Shown: piece after piece, positions 5,410 to 5,928 of the stretch
How positions within the stretch are numbered: position 1 is the stretch's first letter
How the letters are laid out: each line of letters starts with the position of its first letter
DNA from: Thermomicrobiaceae bacterium
GTDB lineage: Bacteria; Chloroflexota; Chloroflexia; Thermomicrobiales; Thermomicrobiaceae
Assembly: GCA_007123655.1 (NCBI GenBank)
Contig: SKKR01000577.1
Location: forward strand, 1 to 5,928
DNA length: 5,928 bases
Reading direction: 5' to 3'
Program-made: the position numbers and the translations under genes
The notes under the pieces: generated by a model
Databases searched by the model: none
Told to the model about the DNA's origin: nothing
The model's input: only the letters and a program-made list of their open reading frames with translations

Positions 5410-5928
5410 ATGCGCACCGAGCCGCTGATTTATGAATTGAGCAAGCCCGGCAGACGAGGAATCTCCGTTCCAGAACCCGACGTTCCGGAGCAGCAGGTTC
5501 CGAAAAACCTGCGCCGGGATTCCCTGGATCTGCCCGAAGTGAGCGAGATCGACGTCATCCGTCATTTCACGCGTCTTTCCCATCATAATCATGCAATCGA
5601 CATCGACTTCTACCCGCTCGGCTCCTGCACGATGAAGTACAACCCCAAGATCAATGAACTGATGTCGAAGCTTCCGGGATACGGATCGATTCATCCAGAG
5701 CAGGATCCGAGTACGATCCAGGGCGCACTGGAACTTATGTATGAACTCCAGGAGATGCTGGCCGAGATCAGTGGATTTCGCCAGGTCTCCCTTCAGCCCG
5801 CAGCCGGCGCTCACGGTGAGCTGACCGGCGTGCTGATGGCTCGCGCGTACTTCGCCGAGCGCGGCGAAACCGACCGCAAAACGGTTCTGATTCCTGACTC
5901 AGCCCACGGAACTAATCCAGCAACGGCC
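5410..5928 (+). CDS. gcvPB: Glycine dehydrogenase (decarboxylating) subunit 2, 3'-truncated by window edge
   Basis: GcvPB is the PLP-binding half of the two-subunit P-protein. With GcvPA it decarboxylates glycine and passes the aminomethyl group to the lipoyl arm of GcvH in the cytoplasmic glycine cleavage system. The window holds 173 codons of a protein usually near 480-500 residues. Visible family motifs are ELSKPGRRG (9-17), a block from 57 to 80 containing [27 protein letters not shown] (129-140) and [11 protein letters not shown] (163-173). The PLP-linking lysine lies beyond the edge. The start is fixed by a GGAGGA site and an adjacent in-frame stop. In many genomes gcvPA lies directly upstream; here the upstream neighbour is a divergent binding-protein gene and gcvPB appears to be first in its transcript, so gcvPA must be downstream or elsewhere. 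Confidence 0.96.
   Translation, partial: MRTEPLIYELSKPGRRGISVPEPDVPEQQVPKNLRRDSLDLPEVSEIDVIRHFTRLSHHNHAIDIDFYPLGSCTMKYNPKINELMSKLPGYGSIHPEQDPSTIQGALELMYELQEMLAEISGFRQVSLQPAAGAHGELTGVLMARAYFAERGETDRKTVLIPDSAHGTNPATA

Noticed and set aside
5180..5435. Plus-strand frames of 82-83 codons across the intergenic region
   Set aside because: Composition is low-complexity with no domain, no good start signal, and both run into the gcvPB start; only the short TTG-initiated end is kept as a speculative leader ORF.
5347..5814. A 155-codon minus-strand frame opposite gcvPB
   Set aside because: It is antisense to a clear GcvPB coding region whose motifs are intact; no recognisable domain or good ribosome site.
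1..5928. Mobile element, phage, CRISPR, toxin-antitoxin or defence system
   Set aside because: No transposase, integrase, terminal repeats, spacer array or defence domains; genes are mostly housekeeping with uniform composition.

Overview
This window looks like ordinary chromosomal DNA from a moderately GC-rich bacterium. Chloroflexota is my best guess, with perhaps 50% confidence. It rests on three things: a Tat-type family 5 solute-binding protein with a long acidic and Thr-Pro linker, a DUF1385 membrane protein, and a split (gcvPA/gcvPB-type) glycine decarboxylase. No marker gene fixes the lineage. I see no phage, transposon, tRNA, rRNA, CRISPR or plasmid signal.

Layout. Positions 1-189 (+) are the last 62 codons of a gene that probably encodes a Mur-ligase or cyanophycin-synthetase-like enzyme. 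It converges, with an 18 nt gap, on a minus-strand run read right to left: a DUF1385 membrane protein (3222-2206), argininosuccinate lyase argH (2154-691, GTG start) and a GNAT acetyltransferase (684-208). The gaps of 51 and 6 nt suggest one operon, with a candidate extended -10 box just upstream of the DUF1385 gene. Further right, also on the minus strand, is a 608-residue Tat-exported, membrane-anchored family 5 substrate-binding protein (5138-3312). No ABC permease or ATPase is visible next to it. A 271-nt divergent intergenic region (5139-5409) separates it from gcvPB (5410 to the right edge, +), the PLP-binding second subunit of glycine decarboxylase, which is cut by the window end.

Functionally, argH carries out the last step of arginine synthesis, and the GNAT gene behind it may be cotranscribed. 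GcvPB belongs to glycine cleavage and one-carbon metabolism. The binding protein probably captures peptides or other oligomeric solutes at the outer membrane face. These are not one pathway.

I found no convincing new system. The non-coding signals most worth checking are a 5' leader hairpin before gcvPB, whose CCTCC arm could instead pair with the gcvPB Shine-Dalgarno sequence, and a 25-nt near-perfect palindrome in the poorly conserved start of the GNAT gene, beside a strong internal Shine-Dalgarno-like sequence.
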